The position numbers and the translations under genes were made by a program. From Laspinema palackyanum D2c (GTDB lineage Bacteria > Cyanobacteriota > Cyanobacteriia > Cyanobacteriales > Laspinemataceae): 60,391 bases of DNA. Of this stretch, positions 35,984 through 45,803 are shown in pieces (position 1 is the stretch's first letter; each line of letters opens with the position of its first letter). Below the pieces are notes generated by a model that worked only from the letters and a program-made list of their open reading frames with translations, made no database searches and was not told where the DNA came from. The DNA lies in contig NZ_JAMXFD010000032.1 of the NCBI RefSeq assembly GCF_025370875.1, positions 1 through 60,391 on the forward strand. The letters run 5' to 3'.

Positions 35984-37327
35984 TTATTCCCCAATCAACC
36001 GCACGATACTAAATAGACCAGCTCCTAAAAGAGCTGCGATCGGAACCGTAATAATCCAGGCCAAAAATACTCCTCGCAGGGTTTCCATGCGAATGGATTT
36101 AGGGTTTTGCACCAATCCAATGCCGATGACACCCCCGACTAAGGAATGGGAGGTGGAAACGGGTAAACCAAAGCGGGACGCTATTAATACCGTAGTCGCC
36201 GTGGCAAGTTCTGCACAGAATCCACCACTCGGTTTTAGGGCAATAATCTTTTCGCCTACGGTGGCTATTACTTTTTTACCCCATATTGCTAAGCCTGTCA
36301 CGATGCCTGCACCCCCCAATATCAAAATCCACAGGGGAACGTTGAAATCATCTAGGGGAACGGATCCGGTGCGGCGAATATAGGCGATCGCCGCTAAGGG
36401 GGCCACGGCATTCCCCACATCGTTGGATCCGTGGGCAAAGGCCACAAAACAAGCACTCAGCACTTGAAACCGCGCCAGTTGCTTTTCAACAGGGGAGGAG
36501 TACACGGTCGAGTTGATTTCTGAGTCCGTCTTCTCTAAATCGGTCTCTTCTTCCAACTCTTGCTCCAACTCTTCTTCCAACTCTTGCTCCAACTCTTGCC
36601 AATTTTGCCCGTCCCCCTGTTCGAGGTTACGCCACTGAACCAGAGTCAGTCCAATTGCCGCCATACCCCCCACCAGCAGAGGTAAATCTTGTGGGGGAAG
36701 GACAATCCCAAACTCAGTCCCAATCCAAACATTGAGCGGATGCAGGACCTTGGGAAGCACGATAATCCCAAAGACGCCCAACAGCAGACTACTCAACCAA
36801 GGAATCCATTGGTCTAACTGTTGTAAGGGTTCTGGATGTTCTAAAATCCACCGCTTGATGAAACTATAAACTGTAGCGGCAATCAGGGCGCTAATAGCTG
36901 GGGTGAGTAGCCAACTGATGGAAATCAGCCCGATGGTGGACCAATCCACGGCATCGAATCCCACAGCAACCACACTAAATCCGGCGATCGCCCCAATAAT
37001 CGCATGGGAAGAAGCAACGGGCCACCCCTGAGAGGTGGCAACCTGCAACCAAATTCCACAGGTGACCATGACACAAATCATGCCCGTCAGCAGCAGGTGT
37101 GGGGCATGAGCAAACACACTCGGTTCCAGAACGCTGGTAGCTAGGGTTTGGGACACTTCTTGACCAAACAGGACGGCCCCGGTAAATTCCAATATCCCGG
37201 CGATAATCAGTGCCTGTCGCAGGGTCACTGCTTTGGACCCGACGGAGGTCCCCATCGAGTTCGCCACGTCGTTTGCCCCTAGGTTCGCCGCTACATAAAA
37301 GGCTAAAAGGGCTAGTAATATAGTCAT
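35984..37327 (-). CDS. Inorganic phosphate transporter, PiT family
   Basis: The protein shows both PHO4/PiT signatures: GANDVANSMGTSVGSKAVT near the N-terminus and AHGSNDVGNAVAPLAAIAY in the second half, each within hydrophobic halves. PiT carriers take up metal-phosphate with protons or sodium at low affinity. A very acidic central loop (about residues 225-275, with three ELEQELEE-like repeats) separates the halves. I take the ATG at 37327 (MTILLALLAFYV) because the 21 residues before it are not protein-like for this family. I see no clear Pho box upstream. Confidence 0.9.
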   Translation of the reverse strand: MTILLALLAFYVAANLGANDVANSMGTSVGSKAVTLRQALIIAGILEFTGAVLFGQEVSQTLATSVLEPSVFAHAPHLLLTGMICVMVTCGIWLQVATSQGWPVASSHAIIGAIAGFSVVAVGFDAVDWSTIGLISISWLLTPAISALIAATVYSFIKRWILEHPEPLQQLDQWIPWLSSLLLGVFGIIVLPKVLHPLNVWIGTEFGIVLPPQDLPLLVGGMAAIGLTLVQWRNLEQGDGQNWQELEQELEEELEQELEEETDLEKTDSEINSTVYSSPVEKQLARFQVLSACFVAFAHGSNDVGNAVAPLAAIAYIRRTGSVPLDDFNVPLWILILGGAGIVTGLAIWGKKVIATVGEKIIALKPSGGFCAELATATTVLIASRFGLPVSTSHSLVGGVIGIGLVQNPKSIRMETLRGVFLAWIITVPIAALLGAGLFSIVRLIGE

Positions 37328-37739
37328 ATCATCAGTTTGAAGTTTACCATTACGATTGTTAAAAGGGTTATAATGCCCAAATTTTAACAATTAAGTTTCA
37401 TTCTAGTTCAAGATAGAATTAATCGACAATTTATTGCTTTTTTGAAATTATAAAATTGTTTTTTGTTTATAGTTTGATGTTGATAAAATTGGATATTATG
37501 AAGTTAATTTCGGTCTCATCGTACCTCGATGGGTAAAAACTTAAAAACCCGGTTTCTTCGCTCAAGGTGGCAGAAACCGGGTTTCTCAGATAACTTTTGC
37601 CTCGTCCCATAAATTGATAAAAGAAACCCGGTTTCTCTCCCTCAAGGTGGCAGAAACCGGGTTTTTCAGATAACTTTTTCCTCATCCCCTAAGTTGATAA
37701 AAGAAACCCGGTTTCTCTCCCTAGGGAAACTAGAAACCG
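37328..37739. other. Upstream region of the phosphate transporter and repeat block
   Basis: No gene. The half nearest the transporter gene is AT-rich. The other half (37545-37737) is a tandem repeat. Confidence 0.6.
37545..37737. repeat. 80-bp tandem repeat with AAACCCGGTTTC palindromes
   Basis: About 2.4 units of 79-80 bp start at 37545, 37624 and 37704. Each contains AAACCCGGTTTCT and the inverse GAAACCGGGTTT, with CTCAAGGTGGCA between and GATAACTTTT plus TTGATAAAAG after. The third unit is truncated just before the hydrolase stop codon. Confidence 0.8.
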
Positions 37740-38600
37740 CTAAACTTTGGCTAAGGCAGGGCCGGTTTCCAAAAACTCTCTGACCAGTTCCAAATAGGTT
37801 GGCGCATCTTCTAACATGGGAAAATGGGCCGTATTTGCCATTTGGATAAACTGGACGAACTGCTGATTTAATGAGGCAGCGTACTGTCCCATGTGAGCGG
37901 GAATAATTTTATCGTATTCTCCAGCAATCAACAGCACCGGGACCTGCAATTTGGCAAATTCAACCGGCATTACTTCGGTTGCTTTCTTGCTGACGGAGGT
38001 AAAAATCGTATTGAGGGCGGCCCCATAGTCGGCCATTAGATAATCTTCTAAAAATGCCCGTCTAGCAGCAGGGGGAATGGAACGATATAAAAATCTCGCC
38101 ATGAATACTTGATCCATCAAGGGAATTTTTGCCAGCCAAGCGGGCCGATATTTGACCACTTGACCTCCCCAGGTATGGAAAGCGGTGAAGGCTTTTTCGT
38201 CATATTCAAAGACGCCGCTACAGGTGAGGATTGCTTTGATGACGCGATCGCCATAGCGGTTGAGAAACAGCGTCGCCACGGAAGCGCCCATCGAATGAGC
38301 ATTCAGATAGACCCGTTGCAAGCCTAAAGCATCTAAAAATAACGCCAAATCATCGGCGTAGGTTTCTAACTCGTAGTCTAAGGCTGGGGGTTCTTGGGGT
38401 AAACGAGATCGCCCGAAGCCGCGCATATCGTACAGCAGACAATCGAAGCGATCGGCCAGGGCCAATGCGGTACTTTCCCAGTAGCGAGCCGAACCCGCCC
38501 AGCCATGAAGAAACACCAAAACCGGCTTTTCTCCACTGGGAACTGGGGTGCCGACCCACTCATAGTAGTGTTCGACCCCGCGAACTTGAATGTAGGGCAT
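37740..38600 (-). CDS. Alpha/beta hydrolase
   Basis: The 286-residue protein has the oxyanion-loop motif LHGWAGSARYW, the nucleophile elbow AHSMGAS (Ser at about residue 105; the usual first Gly is Ala), an acidic residue after LLIAGEYD, and the catalytic His in NTAHFPMLED. No signal peptide is present. The substrate is unknown; such proteins include esterases, haloalkane dehalogenases and C-C hydrolases. It stands alone. Confidence 0.88.
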   Translation of the reverse strand: MPYIQVRGVEHYYEWVGTPVPSGEKPVLVFLHGWAGSARYWESTALALADRFDCLLYDMRGFGRSRLPQEPPALDYELETYADDLALFLDALGLQRVYLNAHSMGASVATLFLNRYGDRVIKAILTCSGVFEYDEKAFTAFHTWGGQVVKYRPAWLAKIPLMDQVFMARFLYRSIPPAARRAFLEDYLMADYGAALNTIFTSVSKKATEVMPVEFAKLQVPVLLIAGEYDKIIPAHMGQYAASLNQQFVQFIQMANTAHFPMLEDAPTYLELVREFLETGPALAKV

Positions 38601-38723
38601 CCTGCTAAAGGTGTTGATGATTAAATGAGCAGATCTGAAGGGTCAAGGGTAAAGTCTGAATGGCCCAATCAGAAAATTCACCATTGTTCATTCTTCACCC
38701 CCGCTCTTCAATTTAGCCTAGGG

Positions 38724-40064
38724 TTAGGCGGATTCTGGCTTCGGTAAGGAAGAAGGATGGACAATCAGTTCCGCTGTTGAGCGCTTCTCGACCATCTCGC
38801 GGGTAATGGTGCAGCGAGTCACATCCTTACGGGAAGGCAACTCGTACATCACATCGAGCATTAATTCCTCGACAATCCCCCGCAATGCTCTGGCTCCAGT
38901 TTTACGGCGGTACGCTTCCTGGGCGATCGCCCGAATGGCATCGGGTTTGAACTCCAGATTCACGTTATCCATCCGCAGTAATTTCTGATACTGCTTCACC
39001 AGGGCGTTCTTGGGTTCAGTCAAGATTTCCGTGAGGGCATCTTCATCGAGGGGGTCCACCACAGCCAGCACCGGAATCCGACCGATGAATTCAGGAATCA
39101 TCCCAAATTTCACCAAATCATCCGGCTGTAAATTCTTGAGAATATCTGCTGTGCGTTTTTCCTTCGACTGAGCATCTCCGGGTTGAATAAAGCCCATTGA
39201 CTTTTTACCCGTGCGCTGTTCCACCACCTTTTCCAGACCGACAAAGGCTCCACCACAGATAAACAGAATATTACTCGTGTCAATCTGGATGCAATCTTGA
39301 TAGGGGTGTTTGCGTCCTCCTTGCGGGGGGACATTGGCGACGGTTCCTTCTAGCATCTTCAGCAGAGCTTGTTGGACCCCTTCACCGGAGACATCTCGGG
39401 TAATCGATGGGTTTTCACTCTTGCGGGCGATTTTGTCGATTTCATCGATATAGATGATGCCGCGTTGGGCTTCTTCTACGTCGAGATCTGCGACTTGGAG
39501 CAATCGCAACAAGATATTTTCCACATCTTCGCCGACATACCCCGCTTCGGTTAAGGTGGTCGCATCTGCAACGGCAAAGGGAACCTCTAGAACATCCGCT
39601 AAAGTCTGAGCCAAGAGGGTTTTTCCACAACCCGTCGGCCCAATCAACAAAATGTTAGATTTTTGGAGTTCAACTGGATCCTCAGCCCCAATTTTCCCGC
39701 TGGCCTTGGCTTGGGTGTAGCTCAGGCGCTTGTAATGGTTATAAACCGCGACGGAAAGCACTTTTTTGGCTTCATCTTGACCAATGACGTGCTCATCGAG
39801 ATGTTTTTTGATCTCGCGCGGTTTAGGCATTTGATTCAGCGAGATATTCGCGGCTTTAGTGCGCCGCTTTTGGGGTTGTTCCGTCCGGGGTACGGGTTGA
39901 GGTGCTGCGGCATTGGAGTCAAATAGCTCCTCATCTAAAATTTCATTGCACAGGTCTACGCATTCATCGCAAATATAGACTCCCGGACCTGCGATTAATT
40001 TGCGTACTTGCTCCTGAGATTTGCCACAAAAGGAACATTTTAGATGGGAGTCGTACTTAGACAT
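38724..40064 (-). CDS. clpX: ATP-dependent Clp protease ATPase subunit ClpX
   Basis: ClpX unfolds tagged proteins and feeds them to ClpP. The N-terminal zinc-binding domain has CSFCGK...CDEC (about residues 10-35). The AAA+ core has Walker A GPTGCGKT, Walker [10 protein letters not shown], and the GYVGEDVE pore loop. [10 protein letters not shown] is sensor 2. The IGF loop that docks to ClpP is represented by [10 protein letters not shown] with neighbouring residues. I take the ATG at 40064 ([10 protein letters not shown]); the 25 upstream residues are an Arg-rich read-through that overlaps the clpP end. The clpP stop lies 10 bases upstream. Confidence 0.97.
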   Translation of the reverse strand: MSKYDSHLKCSFCGKSQEQVRKLIAGPGVYICDECVDLCNEILDEELFDSNAAAPQPVPRTEQPQKRRTKAANISLNQMPKPREIKKHLDEHVIGQDEAKKVLSVAVYNHYKRLSYTQAKASGKIGAEDPVELQKSNILLIGPTGCGKTLLAQTLADVLEVPFAVADATTLTEAGYVGEDVENILLRLLQVADLDVEEAQRGIIYIDEIDKIARKSENPSITRDVSGEGVQQALLKMLEGTVANVPPQGGRKHPYQDCIQIDTSNILFICGGAFVGLEKVVEQRTGKKSMGFIQPGDAQSKEKRTADILKNLQPDDLVKFGMIPEFIGRIPVLAVVDPLDEDALTEILTEPKNALVKQYQKLLRMDNVNLEFKPDAIRAIAQEAYRRKTGARALRGIVEELMLDVMYELPSRKDVTRCTITREMVEKRSTAELIVHPSSLPKPESA

Positions 40065-40074
40065 AGACGGCCTC

Positions 40075-40779
40075 TTACTTTTGTGCGGTAACAGCCTCTC
40101 CCGATTTCGGAAGACCCTGCTTGGTAATAACCTGGTCAATTAGACCATAAGCTCTGGACTCTTCTGCCGACATAAAGAAATCGCGATCGGTGTCGGCTTC
40201 AATTCGCTCTAGGGGTTGGCCGGTATGAAAAGCCAGCATTTCATTTAACTGACGTTTATGATAAAGAATTTCCTTGGCTTGGATCTCAATATCAACCGCT
40301 TGTCCCTGAGCACCTCCGAGAGGTTGGTGAATCATAATCCGGGAAGAAGGCAGTGACATCCGTTTGCCTTTTGCGCCTGCGGTGAGCAAAAATGCTCCCA
40401 TGCTGGCAGCCAAACCATAACAGATGGTCGCCACATCGGGGCGAATCTGTTGCATGGTATCGTAAATCGCCATACCGGCGGTGACTGAGCCACCGGGGGA
40501 GTTGATATAGAGCTGAATATCCTTTTCAGGGTCTTCTGCATCTAAAAAGAGCATCTGGGCCACGATTAGGTCGGCAACGTTGTCATCAACGGGTGTCCCC
40601 AGAAACACAATTCTTTCCCGGAGTAGGCGCGAATAAAGGTCAAACCCGCGTTCCCCCATCCCGGATTGTTCTACCACCATTGGGATAACGTTCTGGCTGG
40701 TGGAGGCAATCTCTAGGCTTTTGGAGCCGGAGATTGGATAATAATGAGTTTGAGATATAAGCATCCGATCTGAGTTCAT
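40075..40779 (-). CDS. clpP: ATP-dependent Clp protease proteolytic subunit
   Basis: The 234-residue serine protease subunit has the catalytic Ser in [13 protein letters not shown], the His in [11 protein letters not shown] and an Asp in the [11 protein letters not shown] region. It lies between tig and clpX, as in most cyanobacteria, so it is the ClpX-partner ClpP. The N-terminal 33 residues before [15 protein letters not shown] form a propeptide-like extension. The ATG choice between 40779 and 40764 is uncertain because neither has a strong ribosome site. Confidence 0.96.
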   Translation of the reverse strand: MNSDRMLISQTHYYPISGSKSLEIASTSQNVIPMVVEQSGMGERGFDLYSRLLRERIVFLGTPVDDNVADLIVAQMLFLDAEDPEKDIQLYINSPGGSVTAGMAIYDTMQQIRPDVATICYGLAASMGAFLLTAGAKGKRMSLPSSRIMIHQPLGGAQGQAVDIEIQAKEILYHKRQLNEMLAFHTGQPLERIEADTDRDFFMSAEESRAYGLIDQVITKQGLPKSGEAVTAQK

Positions 40780-41030
40780 GCCAGGGTCAGCTTTTCGAGG
40801 GAGTAGATATCAAGCAAAATTTTTTTTGGTTTTTACGCCATTATAGTCTTTGCTCTGTCTATATTATGCCGCAGCTCACCGAGGACGGGCAGAAATTTCC
40901 AGAAAAATGCACAAATTGGATTTTTCTTTAGAATCACATTGGAATTGATCTGGAGATTTCTGGGTTCCCGGTACTGGAAAGAGGGCGATCGCCCTTGGGG
41001 TCTCGTCCCCGACCCTTTCTTCAGATGCGT

Positions 41031-42464
41031 TTATTCCTGCGAGTCGGTTGCCTCGACTTCGACTACTTCACTGGCACTTTCTTCCCCCTCTGGGAGTTCG
41101 GCTTCTGCGGCTGCTGCGGCTGCTGCGGCTGCTGCGGCTTCTGCCTCTAGGGTTCCGGCTGGTAATAGCTCAATTTGCGCGCGTTCTGCCAGCCAATCTA
41201 GGGCTTTTTCCTTGAGCATTTCCGATTCAAGGGCCGAGTTCAATCGGTCGAGATCGACATCGGGTGGCAAACGGTCCTTGAGTTCCTCAATCCGAGCCTG
41301 GATTTCCTCTGGTGTTACAGACAAAGACTCGCGAGCCGCCACTTCTTTCAAAGCAAAGGATTTCCGCAAGTTTTCGATTGCCTCGGGTTGGGACTGTTTC
41401 CGCAGTGCGGCTACAGTTTCCTTGGTGTAAAGCTTTTTCACATCAATCCCATAATTGGCAAGCTGCATCATCGATTGCTGCAAGATATTATCCAGCTCGC
41501 GATCAATTAAGGTTTCCGGGATTTCTACTTCCACAATTTTTTCGATCGCATTCCCTAAAGCCTCGTGCTTATTCGCTTTGGTTTCGCGATCGGCTTTCTC
41601 CTGATACTGCTTCTCCAACGACTCGCGCAGTTCCGCCAGGGTTTGATACTCGCTCACCGCTTGGGCGAAATCATCATCTAATTCCGGTAACTCTTTTTCT
41701 TTGAGTTCTTTTACGGTAATCGTAAAAATTGCTTCCTTACCCGCTAAATCTTCGTTGGGATAATCTTCAGGAAATGGAACATTTAGCTCTTTGGTTTCCC
41801 CAACTTTCAAACCAATAATTCCCTCAACGAAGCCCTTGATAAATCGGCCTTCACTGAGTTCAATTTGAAAGTTTTCCGCCTCTCCTCCGGGCAGCGGCTG
41901 CGGTTCTCCACCTTCTTCGTTGATGATTTTTCCCACATAATCAACAATGGCAATATCCTCAGCCTGGGCGGCTCTTTCCTCTACGGGAATCAAGGTCGCT
42001 TGTTCTTTTCGACGTTCCTCTAAAAACTGATCCACTTCTGCGGGATCATATTTGATTTCTTCGGCTCTAATGGCCAGTCCGGTGTAATCATTCAGGGTGA
42101 CTTCCGGGGGGACATCCACGGAAACCGAAAACACTAGCGTTTCTCCCGGTTGGTACTGGGACACTAATTCCTCAAAGGAGGAGATTAGCTGAAAATTCCC
42201 CAAGGCTGGAATCTCTTCATCCTTGACGACTTTTTCTAGGCAATTTTGAATTAAATCCTCGACTGCTGCGGCTTTTATCCTGGAAGTTCCCATGCGCTGT
42301 ACCAAAACTGAGCGCGGTACTTTTCCTTTCCGAAACCCAGGAATGCTAGCCTGTCGGCTAAATTGCTGAATCACCTGTTCATAGGCTTTCTGAGACATAT
42401 CGGGGGTCACTTCAATTTCCAGACCAAGTTTGCTGGCGGGAAGCTTTTCCTGGGTAACTTTCAT
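41031..42464 (-). CDS. tig: Trigger factor
   Basis: Trigger factor is the ribosome-bound chaperone and peptidyl-prolyl isomerase. The ribosome-binding signature GFRKGKVP is near residue 45, followed by the FKBP domain (about 150-245) and the helical C-terminal arms. The tail is unusual: EAEAAAAAAAAAAAEAE followed by an acidic stretch, encoded by a 9-bp DNA repeat. I take the ATG at 42464 (MKVTQEKLPASKLG), the usual family start, rather than the one six codons upstream. It is first in the tig-clpP-clpX group and divergent from asd. Confidence 0.96.
   Translation of the reverse strand: MKVTQEKLPASKLGLEIEVTPDMSQKAYEQVIQQFSRQASIPGFRKGKVPRSVLVQRMGTSRIKAAAVEDLIQNCLEKVVKDEEIPALGNFQLISSFEELVSQYQPGETLVFSVSVDVPPEVTLNDYTGLAIRAEEIKYDPAEVDQFLEERRKEQATLIPVEERAAQAEDIAIVDYVGKIINEEGGEPQPLPGGEAENFQIELSEGRFIKGFVEGIIGLKVGETKELNVPFPEDYPNEDLAGKEAIFTITVKELKEKELPELDDDFAQAVSEYQTLAELRESLEKQYQEKADRETKANKHEALGNAIEKIVEVEIPETLIDRELDNILQQSMMQLANYGIDVKKLYTKETVAALRKQSQPEAIENLRKSFALKEVAARESLSVTPEEIQARIEELKDRLPPDVDLDRLNSALESEMLKEKALDWLAERAQIELLPAGTLEAEAAAAAAAAAAAEAELPEGEESASEVVEVEATDSQE
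41101..41150 (-). repeat. 9-bp microsatellite in tig
   Basis: The plus strand repeats GCGGCTGCT about four times, encoding the poly-alanine run near the trigger factor C-terminus. Confidence 0.8.
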
Positions 42465-43350
42465 CGGCGTTCTCTTCGACAAATTCTGTTAATTCTCGGT
42501 TGGTCTTTTGGGCGGTTTACCGTCCTGATTCCGTTGAGCAGAAGGGAATTCCTCCTGGTCTGATGACTGGACCTCGGCCCCAGGCAGGCCCACTGACTGG
42601 GGCTAGGTCTTAGGACCATCTGGCTCAGGATCGGGCAACTCGGTCAAGCCCAAGGCTATCTTTGCTGCAACTATAGATCCTAGCTGATCCAGGGCGTCAA
42701 GGGCGATCGCCTTTCCATAAAAAACCACGGCTCTGCGGGTGATTATCCCTTGAACAATGGGCTATGCAGCTATTTTTTAGGGAGAATCTAAAATTTTACC
42801 AAAAAAAGTGCTGGAGTAATTTTTTTGGGGCGATCGCGCCCTGAAAATGTTACTCTGGCCTCAGACTGAGGAACCGGAAGTTAGAAGTCCCTGACACCCC
42901 CTGAATCTGGCCTGGGGCCGATCGCCTTTTCCGGGGATCGTCCCGTCCAGGTTATAAACCGGGTTTGGGGTCCTCATCTATCCAATACTGTACCGGCCTT
43001 CTAGGAATCTCAAAAATTTTCAGCCAATCAGGGGTATAATAAAATAACCGTTATTTCACTCAAGGCTATTTTTTATTGACTTTTTGTTTCCAATCTGTAA
43101 TAAATACATTGTTATCCGTAAATAAACTATCCAATCTGTTCCGGATCAAGTAAGGGTTTACTCCTAGTCATCAATCCCAAACCAGACTCTTTAAGATCTA
43201 GAGGTGGAAGTTAATTCCCCGGCACGGCTCACTGCCTCGGCCCTTTTAAAACTGATGTAAGGAAAACACCCGATATCCATTTAAGACCTATTTGAATCGC
43301 ATCTATTATTACTCAAGACTCATATCTGAACATAGTTGGAGGACTGTCAT
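42465..43350. other. Divergent promoter region of tig and asd
   Basis: About 890 bases with no gene. A TATAAT-like -10 for the rightward genes is at 43036-43041 (GGTATAATAAAAT). The middle holds HIP1 sites and a GC-rich stretch near 42880-42970. Nothing else stands out. Confidence 0.5.
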
Positions 43351-44391
43351 TTGTCGAAATCTTATAAAGTAGCCATTCTCGGCGCAACGGGTGCCGTGGG
43401 CACTGAATTGTTAGAGTTGCTGGACTCTCGCGCCTTTCCGATGTCGGATTTAAAGCTGTTGGCTTCCCCGCGATCGGCAGGCAAAACCTTGACTTTCCGA
43501 GGGGAAGAAATTCCCGTGGAAGTGGTCGAAGAAAGTTCGTTTAAGAACGTGGATGTGGTCCTGGCTTCAGCCGGTGGGTCCACGTCTAAGGCTTGGGCCT
43601 CCAAAGCAGTGGCTGCTGGTGCTGTGGTGGTGGATAACTCCAGTGCCTTTCGCATGGATCCGAATGTCCCCCTGGTGGTTCCAGAAGTGAACCCAGAAGC
43701 AGCAGCGCACCATCAAGGCATTATTGCTAATCCCAATTGCACAACCATTTTGATGGCGGTGGCGGTATGGCCCCTGCATCAAGTCCAGCCGGTACAGCGG
43801 ATTGTGGCAGCAACTTACCAATCTGCCAGTGGTGCCGGTGCCCGGGCGATGGAAGAAATGAAGGAGCAGGCGACGGCTATTCTGCAAGGTCAGACGCCAA
43901 AAACGGATATTTTCCCTTACCCGTTAGCGTTTAATTTGTTCCCGCATAATTCCCCCCTGAATGACCAAGGGTATTGCGAGGAAGAAATGAAAATGGTCAA
44001 TGAGACTCGCAAAATATTTGGGGATCCTGACATTAGAATTAGTCCAACTTGTGTGCGAGTTCCTGTGCTGCGAGCGCATTCGGAGGCGTTGAACTTAGAA
44101 TTTGCCCAGCCTTTTAGTGTGGCAAAGGCTCGGGAAATTTTAGCTGCTGCTCCTGGAGTTAAGTTGGTGGAAGACTGGCAGGCGAATTATTTCCCGATGC
44201 CGATGGAGGCGACGGGTCGTGATGAAGTGTTGGTGGGTCGGATCCGCCAGGATATTTCTGGGCCGAATGGGTTAGAACTTTGGCTAAGTGGCGATCAAAT
44301 TCGCAAGGGGGCCGCGTTAAATGCGGTGCAAATTGCTGAATTGTTGGTGGCTCGAAATTGGATTCGACCGGCAGCGGCTGTCTCTGCTTAG
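43351..44391 (+). CDS. asd: Aspartate-semialdehyde dehydrogenase
   Basis: Asd reduces aspartyl phosphate to aspartate semialdehyde, the branch point to lysine/diaminopimelate, threonine and methionine. The NADP-binding GATGAVGTELLELL is at the N-terminus, the active-site Cys is in IANPNCTTI, and the substrate-binding RVPVLRAHSE lies further on. The start is probably TTG at 43351, because GGAGG at 43338-43342 is at proper distance. The in-frame TTG at 43336 would overlap that ribosome site. It is followed by dapA and rnj. Confidence 0.95.
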   Translation: MSKSYKVAILGATGAVGTELLELLDSRAFPMSDLKLLASPRSAGKTLTFRGEEIPVEVVEESSFKNVDVVLASAGGSTSKAWASKAVAAGAVVVDNSSAFRMDPNVPLVVPEVNPEAAAHHQGIIANPNCTTILMAVAVWPLHQVQPVQRIVAATYQSASGAGARAMEEMKEQATAILQGQTPKTDIFPYPLAFNLFPHNSPLNDQGYCEEEMKMVNETRKIFGDPDIRISPTCVRVPVLRAHSEALNLEFAQPFSVAKAREILAAAPGVKLVEDWQANYFPMPMEATGRDEVLVGRIRQDISGPNGLELWLSGDQIRKGAALNAVQIAELLVARNWIRPAAAVSA

Positions 44392-44801
44392 AATGCCGGA
44401 GGCAGTGTCATCGGCAATCTGACTGGGAGTCAAGGTTCGAGGTTAGCACGGATGTTGTAGTCCGGGATTGGGGCGATCGCCCTTTGGAGTTCCTTTCTGT
44501 AGGGTCGGAAATGATGCTCAGTCTATACCCCTTGGTGAGTCTGGGTGTTGAACGGTTCCTCTGAAACGGCGATCGCCTCGCCGGACTTGCTCGATCCAGT
44601 CTGCACCGATGGCTAGATGCTATGCAGGGGGAACAGCATCAACCATGACAGATGTGGGATTGCGTTCCATCGGTTAGAGTTTACAGTTTGACCTAGGGTC
44701 GAAGTTTCATGCCTTGGGGAAAGACTCCTCCAAACAGCGCGATCGCGACCCGATTGATCAATAACCTGAATACACAATTGATAAACAATAAGGAGAGCGT
44801 G
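44392..44801. other. Gap between asd and dapA
   Basis: No gene. It contains HIP1-like sites and an AGGAG ribosome site at its end (44791-44795). A 68-codon frame at its start is a shadow. Confidence 0.5.
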
Positions 44802-45683
44802 GTGAATTTCGGACGAGTTGTCACCGCAATGATTACACCGTTTAATGCAGACGGTAGCGTGAACTATGGGGTTACAGAAAAGCTGGCCGCTCATTTAGTC
44901 GAACATGGGACTGATGCAGTGCTCGTTTGTGGCACAACAGGAGAATCACCGACCCTAACCTGGGATGAAGAGTATGAATTATTCCAGGTGGTGAAAAAGG
45001 CTGTAGGTAGCCGAGGGAAAGTGATTGCTGGAACCGGATCGAATTCTACCCGGGAGGCGATCGCAGCAACTCAAAAAGCTGCTAATATAGGATTAGATGG
45101 CTCGCTGCAAGTTGTTCCCTATTACAACAAACCCCCCCAAGAAGGGTTATATCGGCACTTTAAGGCGATCGCGCAAAGCTGCCCGGATTTCCCCATCATG
45201 CTCTATAACATTCCCGGACGCACCGGCCAAAACCTGCTTCCGGAAACCGTTGCCCGTCTTGCCGAAATTCCTAACATTGTGGCAATTAAAGAAGCCAGTG
45301 GCAGCTTAGACCAAGCCAGCTTGGTGAGAAGCCTGACCCCACCCGAATTTCAAATTTATTCTGGGGATGATTCTTTAACTTTACCCTTGTTATCCATCGG
45401 GGCTGCCGGAGTGGTCAGCGTTGCCTCGCATCTCGTCGGAGAGACCCTCCAATCCATGATTCAAGCTTATGAAACCGGGAAAACCCAAGAAGCAACCCAG
45501 CTTCACCTCAAGCTTTTACCCTTATTCAAAGCCCTATTTACCACCACCAATCCCATTCCCCTTAAGTGTGCCTTAACCCTTCAAGGGTGGGACGTGGGTT
45601 CGACTCGTCCCCCGCTGTGCGAAGCATCGGATGAAGTCAAAAAATCATTAGAGATCGTGATGCAGCAGATGAATTTGCTGTAA
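44802..45683 (+). CDS. dapA: 4-hydroxy-tetrahydrodipicolinate synthase
   Basis: DapA condenses pyruvate with aspartate semialdehyde, the first step toward lysine and peptidoglycan diaminopimelate. Motifs are [31 protein letters not shown], and the Schiff-base lysine in AIKEASG. Two adjacent GTG codons (44799 and 44802) can start the protein. The second gives six bases between AGGAG and the start and fits the family N-terminus ([13 protein letters not shown]). The ATG at 44709 adds 30 unlike residues. Its substrate is the product of the upstream asd gene. Confidence 0.95.
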   Translation: MNFGRVVTAMITPFNADGSVNYGVTEKLAAHLVEHGTDAVLVCGTTGESPTLTWDEEYELFQVVKKAVGSRGKVIAGTGSNSTREAIAATQKAANIGLDGSLQVVPYYNKPPQEGLYRHFKAIAQSCPDFPIMLYNIPGRTGQNLLPETVARLAEIPNIVAIKEASGSLDQASLVRSLTPPEFQIYSGDDSLTLPLLSIGAAGVVSVASHLVGETLQSMIQAYETGKTQEATQLHLKLLPLFKALFTTTNPIPLKCALTLQGWDVGSTRPPLCEASDEVKKSLEIVMQQMNLL

Positions 45684-45803
45684 CTCTAACCCAAAGAAAC
45701 ACCGATGCACTTTTTGGTCATCGGTTATAAATTCTCCTCTTTGTTTCATCACAAACCAACCAACCCTCGATAACCAATCAACCATAAAAGAGAACACAGA
45801 AAA

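Noticed and set aside
37545-37737. Possible CRISPR array
   Set aside because: The repeated unit is 80 bp with no constant repeat plus variable spacer structure; the whole unit is copied.
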